Below, one piece after another: positions 42,232 to 51,288 of a stretch of 64,000 bases of DNA. The notes beneath the pieces are model-generated. The model searched no databases. It worked only from the letters and a program-made list of their open reading frames with translations, and was not told the origin of the DNA. Each line of letters begins with the position of its first letter. Position 1 is the first letter of the stretch. The position numbers and the translations under genes were made by a program. Location of the stretch: positions 930,001 through 994,000 of the forward strand of contig NZ_AP027141.1 of NCBI RefSeq assembly GCF_027943945.1, read 5' to 3'. The stretch comes from Microbacterium terricola (GTDB lineage: Bacteria > Actinomycetota > Actinomycetes > Actinomycetales > Microbacteriaceae).

Positions 42232-42876
42232 ATGGCCGAACGTCGCATCGCCGTCATCTCGGCGGGGCTGTCGAACCCCTCATCGACCAGGATGCTGGCC
42301 GACCGTCTCACCGGCGCCACGATCGCCGCTCTGGGCGAGCGGGAGATCGAGGCGACCGCCGATGTCTTCGAGCTGCGTGACTACGCCCACGCGATCACCG
42401 ACAATCTGCTCACCGGCTTCGCATCGGCCGAGCTGGAGTCGATGATCAACACGGTGGTGTCCGCTGACGCGATCATCGCGGTCACGCCGATCTTCTCGAC
42501 GAGCTACTCGGGCCTGTTCAAGTCGTTCATCGACGTGCTCGAGCCCGACGCGCTCACCGGCAAGCCGGTGCTCATCGGCGCGAACGCCGGCACGCCCCGG
42601 CACTCGCTCGCGATCGACTACGCGATCCGCCCGCTGTTCGCCTATCTCCACGCCGACGCCGTGTCGACCGGGGTGTTCGCCGCATCCAGCGACTGGGGCG
42701 GGACCGGTGACGGCGTCGCCCCCCTCGGCACGCGTGTCGAGAAGGGCGCGCGCGAACTCGCCGAGGCGGTCGCGCGCCGTGAGCCGACAGCATCCGCTGA
42801 CCCGTTCGACCCCGCCGTCTACCTGGGCGAGGGGCGCTCGTTCGGCCACCTCCTCGGCGGCCTCGCGGGGGAGTAG
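42232..42876 (+). CDS. NADPH-dependent FMN reductase (CE1759-like)
   Basis: 214 residues with the flavodoxin-like fold: IAVISAGLSNPSSTRMLADRL (phosphate-binding loop) and TPIFSTSYSGLFKSFIDVLE, the flavin-contacting segment. It reduces FMN with NAD(P)H. ATG 42232 lies one base after the monooxygenase stop, so they are translationally coupled and probably form a two-component oxygenase. The paired genes match those called CE1758/CE1759 in corynebacteria, from memory. It converges on the nuclease gene with only six bases between the stops. Confidence 0.9.
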   Translation: MAERRIAVISAGLSNPSSTRMLADRLTGATIAALGEREIEATADVFELRDYAHAITDNLLTGFASAELESMINTVVSADAIIAVTPIFSTSYSGLFKSFIDVLEPDALTGKPVLIGANAGTPRHSLAIDYAIRPLFAYLHADAVSTGVFAASSDWGGTGDGVAPLGTRVEKGARELAEAVARREPTASADPFDPAVYLGEGRSFGHLLGGLAGE

Positions 42877-42882
42877 CAGGGC

Positions 42883-43719
42883 TCAGCGCACGTCGATGTC
42901 GGCCGCACCGTGCAGCGGCCGCCACGCGGCCGGACCGCGCGCCGCCGCGCCGGTGAAGGTGTCGGCGGCGGGCATCTCGCCGAGGTCGACCCGGGCGAGG
43001 GATGCGATGTCGCCGACCGGCACCTGGAACGTGCGGTAGGCGCCGAGCGGCGCGACCGCGGCGATCGCGCCGCTCGTGTCGATCAGCGCCGTCTGGTCGA
43101 GGACGAAGCCGGCGCAGGCGAGAGCCCTGGCGCCGGCCGAGTCCGTGGTCGACCAGGCGGCCACCTTCCAGAACCGCCGTGGGATCAGGATGCCCCGGTA
43201 CGGCGGGTCGTCTGCGGCCAGGACCGGGGCCGTGAACACCGACACCCGGTGGTCGTGCGCGTCGGCGTACTGCAGGACGTGGTCCTCGAGCCCGAGCCAG
43301 AGATCCTTCGACTGGTTGAAGACGGATGCCTGGGGTGCCGCGTTCGGGTAGAAGAAGGTCGACTCGGTGGCCGCCCGCGCCTCGGCCTCCGTTCCCCACC
43401 CCGGGTCGCGGCGCCGCACCAGATGCCCGCGGTCGAAGTCATTGCGCTCGTACACCTCGGGTCCGGCTTGCTGATCGGCGGGCGCGCGCGGGTCGAGTCG
43501 CCACTCGCCGGTGCGGGGGAGGTCCTGCAGCGTGGCGCCGTCGATGTTGACGCCGGTGACCGCTGCGAGCCGGCGGGCGCGGTCGAGGACCACCGAGAAG
43601 CGGAGGTAGTCGAGCTGCACGGCATCGGGTGCGCCCAGCGCGGCCGGCAGCGGCACCGACTGCTCGAGGAACCCGGGCGCGTAGCCCGGCGGGGCCAGGG
43701 TGTCCGTGGCGGGGCTCAG
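42883..43719 (-). CDS. DNA/RNA non-specific endonuclease (NUC1-type)
   Basis: About 278 residues of a beta-beta-alpha metal nuclease. The active-site DRGHLVRRRDPGWG holds the catalytic His; FYPNAAPQASVFNQSKDLWLGLEDHVL and VFTAPVLAADDPPYRGILIPRRFWKVAAW complete the fold. There is no signal peptide, so it is intracellular. The start is problematic: conserved N-terminal sequence (GYAPGFLEQSVPLP) begins before any ATG/GTG/TTG; the nearest candidate is CTG 43719, which overlaps the TGA of the upstream gene. GTG 43656 is a shorter alternative. Function is likely degradation or salvage of nucleic acid. Confidence 0.75.
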   Translation of the reverse strand: MSPATDTLAPPGYAPGFLEQSVPLPAALGAPDAVQLDYLRFSVVLDRARRLAAVTGVNIDGATLQDLPRTGEWRLDPRAPADQQAGPEVYERNDFDRGHLVRRRDPGWGTEAEARAATESTFFYPNAAPQASVFNQSKDLWLGLEDHVLQYADAHDHRVSVFTAPVLAADDPPYRGILIPRRFWKVAAWSTTDSAGARALACAGFVLDQTALIDTSGAIAAVAPLGAYRTFQVPVGDIASLARVDLGEMPAADTFTGAAARGPAAWRPLHGAADIDVR

Positions 43720-43898
43720 CCGCTCTTGCGGCGGAATTCGCGCTTGGTCACGGCGCCGTGGGTGCCGTGCACGGCGGAGTCGCCGTCGAGGTGGGACTCG
43801 CCTTCGCGGTGCTGAGCGTTCTTCTTGTCGAGCGCTTCCTTGAACTTGCGCTTCATGTCCTCGGAGGCGGAGTTCGCGGGTGTGCCGTTGCTGCTCAT
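43716..43898 (-). CDS. DUF5302 small protein
   Basis: 60 residues, highly charged and helical (DMKRKFKEALDKKNAQHREGE) with a C-terminal GTHGAVTKREFRRKSG. This is the actinobacterial DUF5302 family of unknown function, found only as tiny proteins. Its stop overlaps the proposed CTG start of the nuclease gene (CTGA). It is the first gene left of pnp and is transcribed away from it. Confidence 0.8.
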   Translation of the reverse strand: MSSNGTPANSASEDMKRKFKEALDKKNAQHREGESHLDGDSAVHGTHGAVTKREFRRKSG

Positions 43899-43984
43899 GT
43901 CCCCACCCTAGGCTGGCGCGCGGACAGTGGCCAGATCGGGCGCGGAAACGGTGGCACTGGTAGGATCGGGGAGGTTGCCCTCGT

Positions 43985-44200
43985 GGCAGCCGCTCAATTG
44001 AACATGAGCTCACGGAGCAGGCCGGCAGGAAGCTGGTCCCCTGTGGTGGATTCCTCGTCGCGATGCGCCGGGTGCTCTTCTACTGGTGGCCAGCGCAGGC
44101 GGCACTCGCGGCGGCGTCACTCGACAGCGCCGCGCGCCCATATCTGCCTGTTCCTGCTCCTTCGCATGGATCTCGCGCGTCACACGGACGCGCGAGGCTA
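43985..44200 (+). ncRNA. Actino-pnp-like structured leader of pnp
   Basis: Between a TAGGAT box at about 43960 and the pnp start there are about 250 bases without a gene. The segment is compatible with the Actino-pnp RNA class, known from 5' leaders of actinobacterial exoribonuclease genes; I recognise stretches such as GGTGGATTCCTCG and TGGTGGCCAGCGCAGGC from related leaders. It ends in a perfect 10-bp hairpin (44172-44181 with 44187-44196) just before the AAGGAGAG ribosome site. Such hairpins are typical RNase III targets for PNPase autoregulation. Assignment is from memory; a covariance search would settle it. Confidence 0.6.
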
Positions 44201-44220
44201 AACAAAGAAGGAGAGACCTC

Positions 44221-46512
44221 TTGGAAGGTCCTGAAATCACCGCTGCGGAAGCCGTCCTCGACAACGGACGCTTCGGCACCCGCACCGTCCGGTTCGAAAC
44301 CGGACGCCTCGCACAGCAGGCGCAGGGCGCCGTTGCCGCGTACCTCGACGAGGAGACGATGCTCCTGTCGGCCACCAGTGCCGGCAAGCACCCTCGTGAG
44401 GGCTTCGACTTCTTCCCGCTGACCGTCGACGTCGAAGAGCGCTCGTACGCGGCGGGCAAGATCCCCGGTTCGTTCTTCCGTCGCGAGGGTCGCCCCTCGA
44501 CCGAGGCGATCCTCGTCTGCCGTCTGATCGACCGCCCGCTGCGCCCGTCGTTCGTCGACGGCCTCCGCAACGAGGTCCAGATCGTCGTCACCGTGCTCTC
44601 GATCGCACCCGGCGAGTTCTACGACGCGCTGGCCATCAACGCCGCGTCGCTGTCGACCCAGATCTCGGGTCTGCCGTTCTCCGGTCCGATCGCCGGTGTG
44701 CGCCTCGCGCTCATCCCCGGTCACGGTGACAACGCAGACCAGTGGATCGCGTTCCCCACCGTCACGCAGCTCGAAGAGGCCGTGTTCGACCTCATCGTCG
44801 CCGGCCGCGTCATCACCGACGCCGACGGCAACGAGGACGTCGCGATCATGATGGTCGAGGCCGAGGCCACCGAGGGTTCCTGGAACCTGATCAAGGGCGG
44901 TGCCGTCAAGCCGAACGAGCAGGTCGTCGCCGAGGGCCTCGAGGCCTCGAAGCCGTTCCTGAAGCAGCTCGTCGCCGCGCAGAACGTCGTCGCGAACACC
45001 GCGGCGAAGGAGATCAAGGAGTTCCCGGTCTTCCTGCCCTACAGCCAGGAGACCTACGACTTCGTCGCGCACCGTGCGTACGACGCGCTGGTGCCCGTGT
45101 ACCAGATCGCCGACAAGCAGGACCGCCAGAACGCCGACGACGAGATCAAGGACCGCGTCAAGGCAGAGCTCCTCGCCGCCGTCGAGTCGGGCGAGCTGCC
45201 CGCCGTGGCGACGCTCGAGTTCGCCGCGGCCTACAAGTCGGTCACGAAGACGATCGTGCGCGGCCGCATCCTCGCCGAGGGCGTGCGCATGGACGGCCGC
45301 GGTCTGGCCGACATCCGCCCGCTCGACGCCGAGGTGCAGGTCATCCCGCGCGTGCACGGCTCCGCGATCTTCCAGCGCGGCGAGACCCAGATCCTGGGTG
45401 TCACCACGCTGAACATGCTCAAGATGGAGCAGCAGATCGACTCGCTGTCGCCTGTGACGCACAAGCGCTACATGCACCACTACAACTTCCCGCCGTACTC
45501 GACCGGTGAGACCGGCCGCGTGGGAAGCCCGAAGCGCCGCGAGATCGGTCACGGCTTCCTGGCCGAGCGCGCGCTCGTGCCGGTGCTGCCGAGCCGCGAG
45601 GAGTTCCCCTACGCGATCCGCCAGGTGTCCGAGGCTCTCGGCTCCAACGGCTCGACGTCGATGGGCTCCGTCTGCGCGTCGACCCTGTCGCTGCTGAACG
45701 CGGGTGTGCCGCTGCGCGCACCGGTCGCCGGCATCGCCATGGGCCTCGTCTCCGACGAGGTCGACGGCCAGACCCGCTACGCCGCGCTGACCGACATCCT
45801 GGGCGCCGAGGACGCGCTCGGCGACATGGACTTCAAGGTCGCCGGCACGAGCGAGTTCGTCACCGCGATCCAGCTCGACACGAAGCTCGACGGCATCCCG
45901 TCGTCGGTGCTGACTGCCGCGCTGCAGCAGGCCCACGAGGCCCGTCTGACGATCCTCGGCGTGCTCAACGCCGCGATCGACGCTCCGGACGAGATGGCCC
46001 CGACCGCGCCCCGCGTGATCAGCGTCCAGATCCCGGTCGACAAGATCGGCGAGCTGATCGGCCCCAAGGGCAAGACGATCAACGCGATCCAGGACGAGAC
46101 CGGCGCGCAGATCTCCATCGAGGAGGACGGCACCGTCTACATCGGCGCGACCGACGGCCCGTCGGCCGAGGCCGCCCGTGCCCAGGTGAACGCGATCGCC
46201 AACCCGACCAACCCCGAGGTCGGCGAGCAGTTCCTCGGCACCGTCGTGAAGATCGCGACGTTCGGCGCGTTCGTCTCGCTCCTCCCGGGCAAGGACGGCC
46301 TGCTGCACGTCAGCGAGGTCCGCAAGCTCGCGGGCGGCAAGCGCGTCGAGAACGTCGAGGACGTCCTCGGAGTCGGGCAGAAGATCCTCGTGAAGATCAC
46401 GAAGATCGACGACCGCGGCAAGCTGTCGCTCGAGCCCGTGCTCGAAGAGGCCGCCGACCAGGAGGGTCGCGCCGCCGCGAGCGAGGGCCCCGAGGCTCCC
46501 GCCGAAGGCTGA
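44221..46512 (+). CDS. pnp: Polyribonucleotide nucleotidyltransferase (PNPase)
   Basis: 763 residues. Two RNase PH-like core domains flank an alpha-helical domain: [24 protein letters not shown], the [22 protein letters not shown] segment, and in the second core [27 protein letters not shown] and [24 protein letters not shown] domain ([17 protein letters not shown]) and an S1 domain ([29 protein letters not shown]) follow. It degrades RNA 3'-5' with phosphate and can synthesise tails. TTG 44221 is the start with AAGGAGAG before it; no ATG fits the family N-terminus. Confidence 0.97.
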   Translation: MEGPEITAAEAVLDNGRFGTRTVRFETGRLAQQAQGAVAAYLDEETMLLSATSAGKHPREGFDFFPLTVDVEERSYAAGKIPGSFFRREGRPSTEAILVCRLIDRPLRPSFVDGLRNEVQIVVTVLSIAPGEFYDALAINAASLSTQISGLPFSGPIAGVRLALIPGHGDNADQWIAFPTVTQLEEAVFDLIVAGRVITDADGNEDVAIMMVEAEATEGSWNLIKGGAVKPNEQVVAEGLEASKPFLKQLVAAQNVVANTAAKEIKEFPVFLPYSQETYDFVAHRAYDALVPVYQIADKQDRQNADDEIKDRVKAELLAAVESGELPAVATLEFAAAYKSVTKTIVRGRILAEGVRMDGRGLADIRPLDAEVQVIPRVHGSAIFQRGETQILGVTTLNMLKMEQQIDSLSPVTHKRYMHHYNFPPYSTGETGRVGSPKRREIGHGFLAERALVPVLPSREEFPYAIRQVSEALGSNGSTSMGSVCASTLSLLNAGVPLRAPVAGIAMGLVSDEVDGQTRYAALTDILGAEDALGDMDFKVAGTSEFVTAIQLDTKLDGIPSSVLTAALQQAHEARLTILGVLNAAIDAPDEMAPTAPRVISVQIPVDKIGELIGPKGKTINAIQDETGAQISIEEDGTVYIGATDGPSAEAARAQVNAIANPTNPEVGEQFLGTVVKIATFGAFVSLLPGKDGLLHVSEVRKLAGGKRVENVEDVLGVGQKILVKITKIDDRGKLSLEPVLEEAADQEGRAAASEGPEAPAEG

Positions 46513-46548
46513 TCCACCGCTCCGCGGCAGGCTGCTGAGCCTGTCGCC

Positions 46549-46587
46549 CGGATGCCCGTTCCTCCCTCGCGGAGGGGCGGGCATCCG
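46549..46587 (+). terminator. pnp terminator
   Basis: A 10-bp perfect outer stem (46549-46558 with 46578-46587) encloses a smaller CCTCC/GGAGG stem. It lies 36 bases after the pnp stop. Confidence 0.75.
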
Positions 46588-46799
46588 CGCATTTCGGGCC
46601 GTGTCCACCGGATGGGGGACGGTGGGAGCGCTCCTTCGGTGAAGCGTGACCCAAGCGTTATGCAATGTTTACCGCCCGGCCGCTTCAGAGACCGGGAGTG
46701 TCAGTGCCCTGCCCTAATCTCGAAGTACGCACCGGGGGGTGCGTGATGAAGACAGTGGTCCACGGTCGTTCGAGAACGGTCGATCGTGAGGGGGTGGTA

Positions 46800-47837
46800 A
46801 TGGGTACATTCGGTGTCGGCACCGCGACCGAGACGACGAGCACGGTCGCGCCGGCGATGGTCGATGCGTCGCATCCCTCCGCACCCATCCCCGTGCAGGG
46901 TCGTCCGCTCGGCGACAGCGTGCGGGTCGCGCTCGGCGAGACAGGTCGCCGGATCTTCCCGCTGATCCTCGGTGCGGCCGAGTTCGGCTGGAACGTCGAC
47001 CTCGAGTCGAGCCACGAGATCCTCGACACCTACGCCGAGCTCGGCGGCAATGCGGTGCACACCGCAGACAGCTACTCGGGCGGGCGCAGCGAGCACATCG
47101 TCGGTCAGTGGATGCGCTCTCGCGGACTCCGCGACGACATCCTCCTCGCCGTGCGCGTCGGGGGGCACCCCGACAACCCGGGCCTCGGCCCCGTCAATCT
47201 CGTCCGGTCCGTCGAGGCCTCTCTGACGCGCCTCGGCACCGACCGCATCGACCTGCTGTACCTCGACGCGACGACAGACCGCTCGACCTCCATGGAAGAC
47301 ACCCTCGCGACGGCCGAATGGCTCGTCGAGTCGGGCAAGGCCCGCGCCATCGGCGCCGTCGGCTACTCCGCCGAGCAGCTCGTCGAGGCACGCATCCTCG
47401 CCTCCGCGGGCTACCCGCGCATCACGGTGCTCGATGTGCCGTTCAACGTCGTGCGGCGACACGAGTTCGATGACGACCTCCGCCTCGTCGCGGGTGCGCA
47501 GAGCATGGCGGTGACCCCGTCGCACGCGCTCGAGCACGGCTTCCTCGCCGGCCGTCACCGCACGCGCGCTCGGGGCAGCCTTTCGGTTCGCGGTCTGCAG
47601 ATCGCTGCCAACATCAACCGGCGCGGCAGCCGTACGCTGCGCGCGCTCGACACCATCGGCGCCGACCTCGGCGTGCCTGATGCAGCGGTGGCCGTGGCCT
47701 GGCTGCTGGCACAGCGGATCGTGACGGCTCCCATCGTGAACGCGTTCGCGTCGCAGCACGTCGAAGAGCTCGTGCAGGGTGTCGGAGTGCGCCTCTCGCG
47801 CGCTCAGCTCTCCGAGATCGCGCGCGCCGCAGAGTAG
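46800..47837 (+). CDS. Aldo/keto reductase
   Basis: 345 residues. After about 45 residues of unusual N-terminal sequence comes the aldo/keto reductase barrel: LILGAAEFGWN, GNAVHTADSYSGGRSEHIVGQWM (catalytic Asp/Tyr-type region), DRIDLLYLDA, and AIGAVGYSAEQLVEA. It resembles the oxidoreductase group near the voltage-gated potassium channel beta subunits. GAGGGGG lies just before ATG 46800, the chosen start; ATG 46746 is a possible longer start. TAATCT at 46712-46717 may be the promoter. The substrate is unknown. Confidence 0.82.
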   Translation: MGTFGVGTATETTSTVAPAMVDASHPSAPIPVQGRPLGDSVRVALGETGRRIFPLILGAAEFGWNVDLESSHEILDTYAELGGNAVHTADSYSGGRSEHIVGQWMRSRGLRDDILLAVRVGGHPDNPGLGPVNLVRSVEASLTRLGTDRIDLLYLDATTDRSTSMEDTLATAEWLVESGKARAIGAVGYSAEQLVEARILASAGYPRITVLDVPFNVVRRHEFDDDLRLVAGAQSMAVTPSHALEHGFLAGRHRTRARGSLSVRGLQIAANINRRGSRTLRALDTIGADLGVPDAAVAVAWLLAQRIVTAPIVNAFASQHVEELVQGVGVRLSRAQLSEIARAAE

Positions 47838-47931
47838 CGGCATCGCAGGAGGGCTCGTCGCTCGGTCGCTCCGAGCGGTCGGTGACGTAGTGTGGAAAGA
47901 CCCCGGACGACACCGAACGAAGCGAGCGAGC

Positions 47932-48534
47932 GTGACGCATTACCTCTACCTCGTGCGTCACGGCGAGCACCAGGACGCCGAGCACGGCCTCGTCGACGGG
48001 CCGCTGTCGCCCCGGGGACGCCGCCAGGCCGCCGCCCTCGCCGACCGGCTGTCGGGCATCCCCTTCGATTCCGTGTGGCACTCACCGCTCGAGCGCGCGA
48101 GCCAGACCGCCCGTGCCGTCGCCGAGCGGATGCCGTCCCTCTCCCCGCAGCCCTCCGCCCTGCTGTTCGACTGCGTGCCGACCGGGATGCTGCCTGACAC
48201 GCCGGCCGCGTACGAGCCGTTCTTCGGCTCGGTCACGGAGGCCGAGATCGATGCGGGCAGCGCGCAGATGGCCGACGCGACCGCGGAGTTCCTCGTGCGC
48301 AAGAGCGGCGAGGTGCACGAGCTGCTCATCACGCACAACTTCGTGATCGGGTGGTTCGTGCGCGAGGTGCTCCAGGCTCCCGACTGGCGCTGGATGACCC
48401 TCAACCAGGCCCACTGCGGTCTGACCGTGATCGCACAGAAGCAGGGCAGGCCCTGGACGCTGATCACCCACAACGATCTCGCCCACCTGCCGGTCGAGCT
48501 CCGCACAGGCCTGCCCGAGCCGCACCCGGTCTGA
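47932..48534 (+). CDS. Histidine phosphatase family protein
   Basis: 200 residues. LYLVRHGEH carries the RHG phospho-acceptor motif; SPLERASQTARA and LLITHNFVIGW (second His) complete the active-site pocket. The family includes phosphoglycerate mutases, cobalamin and sugar phosphatases; the short length and C-terminus favour a small phosphatase. GTG 47932 is used because the family N-terminus starts there; TAGTGT at 47888-47893 would give a leader of about 32 bases. Substrate unknown. Confidence 0.85.
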   Translation: MTHYLYLVRHGEHQDAEHGLVDGPLSPRGRRQAAALADRLSGIPFDSVWHSPLERASQTARAVAERMPSLSPQPSALLFDCVPTGMLPDTPAAYEPFFGSVTEAEIDAGSAQMADATAEFLVRKSGEVHELLITHNFVIGWFVREVLQAPDWRWMTLNQAHCGLTVIAQKQGRPWTLITHNDLAHLPVELRTGLPEPHPV

Positions 48535-48584
48535 TCTCCGGCCCGGGCGCCGTCGGTCACCCGCGTTCATCCGTGGGAACAGCA

Positions 48585-48614
48585 CGACGGGCGGCCCCGA
48601 AGGACCGCCCGTCG
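48585..48614. terminator. Bidirectional terminator hairpin
   Basis: A perfect 10-bp stem (48585-48594 with 48605-48614) and 10-base loop between convergent genes ending at 48534 and 48627. Confidence 0.75.
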
Positions 48615-48626
48615 CGAGTGGGACTG

Positions 48627-49757
48627 CTACTTGGCAGCGACCGTGTTCGAGTGGATCGAGAACGTGATGTACCCGCTCGTTCCGGTGACCTTGACCGACA
48701 CCGAGCGCTTGGTTGCGTTCGCCGGCACCTTGTAGGTCGACTTCGTGGCGCCGTCGACAGCCTTGCCGCTGAGGTACCACTGGTACTTCACCGAGTCGGC
48801 CTTCGCGATGGTGCCCGTGAGGTCGACGCCGACGGTGCGGCCGTGGACCGGCGCGGCCGACAGGAGCGCGCGCGACTCGCGCAGGTCCGTGCCGTCCGCG
48901 GTGTGGTGGGTGGCCTTGTAGGACTTGAGCTCGGCCGCCTTGGCGTCGAGCTGCTTCTGCAGCGACGTGGCCTTCGCCGTCTTCGCCTCGAGCTGGCCCT
49001 TCAGTGCGGCGATCTCAGCGGCCTGGTCGCGGATCACGCCGGACTGGCCCTCGAGCTGCTCGTCGAGCGGCGTGGTCGCCTCGGCCACCGCGTCGTCGAT
49101 GTCCGCGCTGTCGAACGGAGTGGCGTCCGGGTTGCCGAGCGGGACGGCCGAGCCGTTGAACGACACGTGGGTGATGGTGCTGACGGTCTCGCTCGTGGAG
49201 CCCTGGTGCACATCGATGGCGCCGGCGACCACGTTCGTCCAGCCGGCGGCGCCGCCGTCGGCGAAGAACGCGAGGGGCTGCGGGTCAGCCTGGCTGCCGG
49301 GGCCGCTGGGGATCTTGTTCGTCCACCAGAGGCCGTCCTGCAGGTCGGTGTACTCGCCGCTGACCGGGTCGAGCTCGTCGGCCTGCATGTAGGGCTCCCA
49401 CACGAGGCGTGCGTACGTCTTCTGGTCCGAGTGGGTGATCAGCTGGAACGACGGCGCGTACGCCGTGGCACCGGCGGTCGAGTGTCCGTCAGCGACGGTG
49501 TAGGCGAGCTCGGTGACCTCGGAGAGGTGCGTGTTGACGACCCAGCCGAAGTCGGCGTTCTTGTAGAAGACGAGCGCGTCGGTGAGGCTGATCGGGTTGG
49601 GGTTCTCCTCGTCCCAGGGGGCGAAGGAGGGCTCGCCGGCGGCGTTCGCCGCCTGAGCGGCGAAACCGCCGAGTCCGGCGACGAGGGCGAGGGCGGTGCC
49701 GGTGGCAGCCCACTTCGCACGGGTGCCCTTGACGGCGCCGAGGGTGCGATTGTTCAT
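48627..49757 (-). CDS. Secreted coiled-coil protein with C-terminal Ig-like domain
   Basis: 376 residues. A signal peptide (basic MNNRTLGAVKGTRAKW then ALALVAGLGGFAAQA, cleavage after AANA about residue 38) is followed by a beta-rich domain (about 40-210), a heptad-like coiled coil (LEGQSGVIRDQAAEIAALKGQ, about 225-285) and an Ig-like tail with VKYQWYLSGKAVDGATKSTYKVP. No LPXTG motif or anchor is visible, so it is probably released or loosely wall-bound. Upstream DNA at 49868-49930 is markedly AT-rich and contains TAATAT on the minus strand. Function unknown; an adhesin or surface-layer role is conceivable. Confidence 0.8.
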   Translation of the reverse strand: MNNRTLGAVKGTRAKWAATGTALALVAGLGGFAAQAANAAGEPSFAPWDEENPNPISLTDALVFYKNADFGWVVNTHLSEVTELAYTVADGHSTAGATAYAPSFQLITHSDQKTYARLVWEPYMQADELDPVSGEYTDLQDGLWWTNKIPSGPGSQADPQPLAFFADGGAAGWTNVVAGAIDVHQGSTSETVSTITHVSFNGSAVPLGNPDATPFDSADIDDAVAEATTPLDEQLEGQSGVIRDQAAEIAALKGQLEAKTAKATSLQKQLDAKAAELKSYKATHHTADGTDLRESRALLSAAPVHGRTVGVDLTGTIAKADSVKYQWYLSGKAVDGATKSTYKVPANATKRSVSVKVTGTSGYITFSIHSNTVAAK

Positions 49758-49948
49758 GTGGTTCCTATCTGTCGGACGCACGAAGGCAGCTGGCGGAACC
49801 GGAGCGCGGGGGCGCACCGATCGCCGTCCAGTCAGGTGGTCCGGGGGGAGTCACCATGTGCGATGAGTCAATATTAGAAAGTTCTCATCTTTCCCCAAAA
49901 TTGTGGCAACGTTCGGGGGATATTTACCGGCGAGCTCTCAGCGTGTTG

Positions 49949-50431
49949 TCAGACCACAGGGTCTGGGAGCGTTTTCCCGTACCACCGCGTCGCGTTGGGG
50001 TTGTCGTTGTACGGGTCGATCGCGACGAAGCCGGATGCCGCGTACAGCGCACCTGCGGCGGTCAGGGTGTGATGGGTGTCGAGGACGAGCGCGCGCGCCC
50101 CGAACTCGCGGGCGCGACGCTCGAGGTCCTGCAGCAGCATCCGACCCCACCCGCGTCCGCGCGTCTCGCCGCGCAGGAACAGGTGCTTGACCTCGTAGCG
50201 CGTGCCCTCGGGGCCGTCCGCGACGGCACGGACGCCGGCGCACCCGACGGCTGCGCCGTCATCGTCGTACAGCACGACGAAGACGCCCGCCGGGGGAGTG
50301 AAGGTCTCGACCGCAGGGAACGCCGGGGTGTACGCACCGCCGGGGAAGCTCTCACCGCGCATCGCGAAGTAGTCGACGAGCAGGCCGTGCGCCACCGGAT
50401 CATCCACGGGGAGGGCGGTGATGGTCGGCAC
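49949..50431 (-). CDS. GNAT-family N-acetyltransferase
   Basis: 160 residues with the GNAT fold: KHLFLRGETRGRGWGRMLLQDLERRA, which contains the R-G-x-G-x-G/A acetyl-CoA pyrophosphate loop, then TAAGALYAASGFVAIDPYND. Short, single-domain and cytoplasmic. TAGGCT ends six bases before GTG 50431, a leaderless promoter that is back to back with that of dapB. Acceptor unknown. Confidence 0.87.
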   Translation of the reverse strand: MPTITALPVDDPVAHGLLVDYFAMRGESFPGGAYTPAFPAVETFTPPAGVFVVLYDDDGAAVGCAGVRAVADGPEGTRYEVKHLFLRGETRGRGWGRMLLQDLERRAREFGARALVLDTHHTLTAAGALYAASGFVAIDPYNDNPNATRWYGKTLPDPVV

Positions 50432-50475
50432 AGCCCGAGCCTAACGCCGCATCCCGCGCCGATACGATGGAGCCC

Positions 50476-51288
50476 ATGACGACGCGCGTGGCCATCGTGG
50501 GTGGCACCGGAAAGCTCGGTGCGATCATCCGGGAGGTGGTCGACGCCGAGGACGGTTTCGAGATCGCGGCGACGCTCTCGTCGCGGTCCGAGCTGTCGGA
50601 GCTCGACGGGGCGGATCTGGTGATCGACGCCTCCACCCCGGCCGTGTCGATCGACGTCGTCCGCGCGGCGGTCGAGCGCGGCATCAACGTGCTCGTGGGC
50701 ACATCGGGGTGGTCGGCTGAACGGATCGCGCTGATCCGCCCGCTGGTCGAGGCCGCCGGCACCGGCGCCGTGTTCATCCCCAACTTCTCGCTGGGCTCCG
50801 TGCTGGGCTCGGCCCTCGCGGCGGCCGCTGCACCGTTCTTCCCGTCGATCGAGATCATCGAGGCGCACCGCGAGACGAAGATCGATTCGCCCAGCGGCAC
50901 CGCCGTGCGCACGGCGGAGCTCATCGCAGCGGCGCGCGCCGAGGTCGGGCCGGTCGAGTCGCCCCACGTCGACCAGCGCGCCCGCGGGCAGCAGGTCGCG
51001 AGTGTGCCCGTCCACTCGCTGCGGCGCCCCGGCGTGGTCGCGCGGCAGGATGTCGTGCTGTCGGGGCCTGGAGAATCGCTGACGCTCACGCACGACACCG
51101 TCGAGCCCGCACTCGCGTACGCCCCCGGCATCCGTCTCGCCCTCGCGGCCGCGCGCGACGTCCGCGGCGTCGTCGTGGGGCTGGACAGCTTCATCGACAT
51201 CGGCCTTCGAGCGCCCCGCGCAGGATCCGCGGCGCCTGTCGCCGAGGGCGGTGTGCCCGGGCAGGTCGCCCGGGTCACCGGCGCATGA
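50476..51288 (+). CDS. dapB: 4-hydroxy-tetrahydrodipicolinate reductase
   Basis: 270 residues. VAIVGGTGKLGAII is the NAD(P)-binding loop (Met of the usual GRMG is Leu). IEAHRETKIDSPSGTA is the active site: His and Lys of the catalytic set are kept but the second His of the textbook HH pair is Arg. It reduces HTPA-derived dihydrodipicolinate in the diaminopimelate/lysine pathway. TACGAT ends seven bases before ATG 50476; another in-frame ATG at 50467 overlaps that box. A membrane-TPR gene overlaps its stop (ATGA). dapA lies 5 kb downstream. Confidence 0.93.
   Translation: MTTRVAIVGGTGKLGAIIREVVDAEDGFEIAATLSSRSELSELDGADLVIDASTPAVSIDVVRAAVERGINVLVGTSGWSAERIALIRPLVEAAGTGAVFIPNFSLGSVLGSALAAAAAPFFPSIEIIEAHRETKIDSPSGTAVRTAELIAAARAEVGPVESPHVDQRARGQQVASVPVHSLRRPGVVARQDVVLSGPGESLTLTHDTVEPALAYAPGIRLALAAARDVRGVVVGLDSFIDIGLRAPRAGSAAPVAEGGVPGQVARVTGA

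Noticed and set aside
44080..46665. 861-codon minus-strand frame opposite pnp
   Set aside because: Shadow of pnp; no recognisable domain.
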